Part shown: positions 61,229 through 64,000 of the stretch, piece by piece
Position numbering within the stretch: position 1 is the stretch's first letter
Layout: every line of letters starts with the position of its first letter
DNA from: Casuarius casuarius
Lineage: Eukaryota > Chordata > Aves > Casuariiformes > Casuariidae
Direction of reading: 5' to 3'
Length of the DNA stretch: 64,000 nt
Assembly (NCBI GenBank): GCA_003342895.1
Contig: PTFA01000159.1
Coordinates: forward strand, 1,411,233-1,475,232
Position numbers and translations under genes: made by a program
The notes under the pieces: model-generated
Told to the model about the DNA's origin: nothing
The model's input: the letters and a program-made list of their open reading frames with translations, nothing else
Database searches by the model: none

Positions 61229-64000
61229 CAGCGCCCGCGTCGCTGCGGGGCGATACCGCCCCTCCCCGCCTCTGCCGTGGCCGGAGAAGGGCGAGGGCCA
61301 GCTACCCGCGGGGCTCGGAGCAGAGCTGGCGTGCGAGCAGCGGCGGTGGCGCCCGCTGCGGGGGCCGGGAGGGTCCGGAGAGGGACGAGGGTGCAGCTCT
61401 GCTCGGGTGCACATGCATCTCGGTGAGGAATTGCAACGCTACGGCTCTCGGCTCCCTGTCACTTCAGAAGCTGCCTCAGTGCCCTTTCAGCAGCACTGTT
61501 ACAGTTTGTCTTTTCGCACACATACTTATGCCAATCTGTACATAAATATATGCAAAATCGATACGCGTATGTTCAGCATTACCAAAAGCAGTAAAAGAAA
61601 GCTAAATACCAGACTGTTTTAAAATCAAAGCCTCCCTTTGTCTCCGAGGGAAGAAAAAAGAAAGAAAAAAAACCCACCCTGTTGGCTTCTGATTAGATTA
61701 TACAGCTTCATTCTTCTTCATTTTCTCATCTTGCCTTGCTTCATTTGCACGATCATGCGATGTCATTTACAAGCTTTACAGAGTAACAGATCTCATGCTT
61801 AACCTTTGCATTGCTGTGCAAGATGACCCAGTTGCAGACACGAGGCAGTTAGGTTTTATTGGATTTTTTCCCATGATTAACAATGCCAGCATTAGTGGGT
61901 ATGATACTATTGTTTACCTGAAAATTACCACTTTGTGCTAAATACTCTTTAAAATTAAACTGCTAGAAAAGCCAAAGTGCACAGAAATTACCTCTCTTAA
62001 ACATTTTATTAATTAACAGAAAGTTAGAAGTCTAGTCTAATTACTCAAAAAATAAAAAAGGGGGGGAAGAGAAATTCAGGCCACCGCTTTCTTCTGTAGT
62101 GCATTCAGGCAGTGCAAGATATAGAATGCTGCATGTACTGAACCATATGTGCTTATAGAGGAAAATTAAATGTGTGTGCATATACATGTGCGTATTTATT
62201 ATCCTTTGAATTACCGCACATTTTGGGTTGTCATTTAAGGGCTTGTTAGTAATTTGGGAGAAGGCTGGGGAGGGGGAATAATCATGAGCAAAGAGGTACC
62301 AGCTAGAATCCTTAAAATGTGTTTTAAAGTCATACCTTTTGCTGTTTTTTTTTTTAAAAAAAACCCACCACCTTGGACACAGCCAAAGGCTTATGGTAAA
62401 AAGGGTGGCTCTCTTACAGGCTCATGTCTTGCTAAGAAGATGAACGATGAAGTGGTGGAGCTGCCACTTAAGAACTTCATAGGGAAGCCCAGGAGCCTCT
62501 CCAGAAGTAAAGTAGCTGATTTTACAAAATGAAGGATGATACATGTTGTAAGGAGGCATTTCAGAGTGTTTACCCGATAACTCTAAGCCTCTTTGCTTTT
62601 CTGTATTTATCAGAAACTCTACTGTTTGACAGTGTTTTAAAACATGTAATTCCTTTCATTATTAATTCTTCAGAGAGTGCCTCCCACTTGCTTCTCTAAG
62701 CCTGACAGAAACATTTCTCCCTCTGGTTATGCAGGGTTGGACACAACCCCCATGGAGCACATCAGTGCATTTCTAGGCATCAGTCAAAGGGGACTGGGGG
62801 GGTACTTATTCCTTACCCCAGCGTCTGAGCACGCTTCTGCAGTGCCCCAGCCCTTGCTGGCTTAGCACCGTGAGACTGAATTTGATGCTCAGGCTGGTTG
62901 GTACCCTTCAGCAGTGGGACTCCAGCGTTAGCTCCATTCAGTTTTGCAGTTTTCCGTTCTCATCTAATAGGATTGTACGTAAACACTGCAGTCTTTGTGG
63001 TGACCTCATAGCTGCCTTTTTGTTACTTTGGCAGCTTTTTGTAGAATCCTACCCATTAAAAGTCGAAAAGACCTTTTAGGGTAGGTCGATCAGTCGATCC
63101 CCTGCGAGCACTGCTCTCTAATACAGCGAGTCACAGGTGTGCATGGAAGGAGAAACGATCACTTTGTCCAGCCATTCGGCAAATGTTACTACAGTCCTCA
63201 GGCATCCACACCTTCCTCCGCCAGCACTGGCACCAGATAGCACTACTACCACCATCCTCTCAGAAAATGCTTTCTTTTCTTTTTTTTTCCCCCGAGTCTT
63301 TCAATTTTCCTTTAGCCAACCCACTTTCAGTAATAGTATAAGCAAAGCCAAAAGCCCAGCATGGCTGGATTTTTTCCACTTTTGAAAAAAACAAACCACA
63401 ATGTTGCTGCTAACGCTCTTGTCAGGTAATTTTGCTGGGATTTTGCTTAGTAGTATGATCTCATGTGGCTTTAACTGTCAGAATTGTGCCTCACGGAGAC
63501 AAAAAGCAGAATTCCAAATAAGCAGTTAGCTCACCCTATTGAAGAAAAAGTAGTTCAGCTCACAAATACTTTTTCTTATATTAAAAGTAAAAATTAAACA
63601 TCTTTCAAGCTTGACCAAAATCATTTTCTTTTTTACTTAGTGTTTTGACTCTTATTAAGCTTGGAAAGGTGACAGATGGCTGGAGGAATGGGAAGTTTAA
63701 TCACAGGAAGAAGTAAGAAAATAACTTTCTGGATCATGACACCAGCAACATAGGAATAGAGAAAAGTAAGAAAGAGAATAATAGTGTTCAAAAATGTAAG
63801 TGCTAGGCTGCCCAGCACTTGCCTGTGGTCTCTGCAGCACATGTGGTATTTGGCGATTTATGTTCTTATCTCCGTGTCCCATTAAAGAGGAAGGCTATTG
63901 CTTTTCTTATAGCTCTATCTACCACACAGTCTTTCTGGGAGTAGATAGAGTAGCACATACTGCAATGCCTCTAGATTATGAAAACATGGATGGTCCATGA

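Larger units (their letters stand above)
59140..61440 (+). promoter_or_regulatory. NRXN1: CpG island spanning the presumptive NRXN1 beta promoter, 5' leader and exon 1
   Basis: Base composition changes abruptly near 59.14 kb from AT-rich intron to DNA dense in CG dinucleotides, and returns to AT-rich near 61.44 kb. The beta coding exon sits in the right half. I see no convincing TATA box at a standard position, so an island-type promoter with dispersed starts is the likely mode; the transcription start cannot be fixed by eye. The island contains a CCAAT box, a GC box, an octamer, two microsatellites and several upstream ORFs, listed separately. Many long ORFs run through it on both strands, but this reflects high GC (few stop codons) rather than genes. 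Confidence 0.85.
60957..64000 (+). other. NRXN1: First NRXN1 beta intron (5' part)
   Basis: After the donor, GC-rich island DNA continues to about 61.44 kb with the N gap and the GGGCC tract, then AT-rich DNA to the end. Nothing resembling the LNS6 exon (the peptide that should follow the donor) is seen, so the shared exon is beyond the window. Contents of note are a T11A8 tract at 62345-62363 and an AT-rich stretch at about 61700-62040 without repeats. No gene is recognised in 61.5-64 kb; ORFs up to about 90 codons there look like chance. Confidence 0.75.

Noticed and set aside
60951..61622. Long frames running past the beta donor through the N gap
   Set aside because: They lie in the intron, have low-complexity Ala/Arg/Gly/Pro content and cross 30 unknown bases.
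1..64000. tRNA, rRNA, CRISPR array or microbial operon
   Set aside because: No intact B-box with a cloverleaf, no rRNA-like blocks, no regularly spaced direct repeats, and no dense ORF organisation.

Overview
The window looks like 64 kb of a vertebrate nuclear genome, most probably a bird or another sauropsid. It has no prokaryotic gene organisation. About 59 kb of it is AT-rich, stop-codon-dense DNA, with one old CR1 LINE fragment, a few very degraded amniote SINE-like or MITE-like remnants, microsatellites and homopolymers. At the right-hand end lies a large CpG island. The CR1 fragment and the low density of young interspersed repeats are what suggest a sauropsid, and particularly a bird; this is an inference.

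The one protein-coding element I can identify with confidence is the first coding exon of the beta isoform of neurexin-1 (NRXN1), on the + strand at 60734-60950. It encodes a signal peptide, the beta-specific histidine-rich segment and the first residues leading into the laminin-neurexin-sex-hormone-binding-globulin (LNS) domain. It ends in a phase-1 splice donor at 60951. The island around it (about 59140-61440) is the presumptive internal beta promoter and 5' leader. It contains a CCAAT box, a GC box, a perfect POU octamer, a TTTA microsatellite, a GT microsatellite and several upstream ORFs.

Layout: 1 to about 59.1 kb is most simply read as part of the large alpha-neurexin intron that lies 5' of the beta promoter; I found no alpha exon in it. 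From 59.1 to 60.7 kb is the beta promoter and 5' leader, and 60.73-60.95 kb is beta coding exon 1. From 60.95 kb to the end is the first beta intron (still intronic for alpha), which starts with a GC-rich, G-quadruplex-prone stretch holding a 30-N assembly gap.

I see no tRNA, rRNA, CRISPR array, intact transposon, viral gene or multi-gene system. The points most worth a second look are the upstream ORFs of the beta leader (one in frame with the beta start, its TGA embedded in a splice-donor consensus), the GGGCC-repeat G4 motif just inside the first intron, a pair of adjacent perfect AT palindromes near 35.8 kb, and a possible cryptic 44-nt exon near 50.4 kb.
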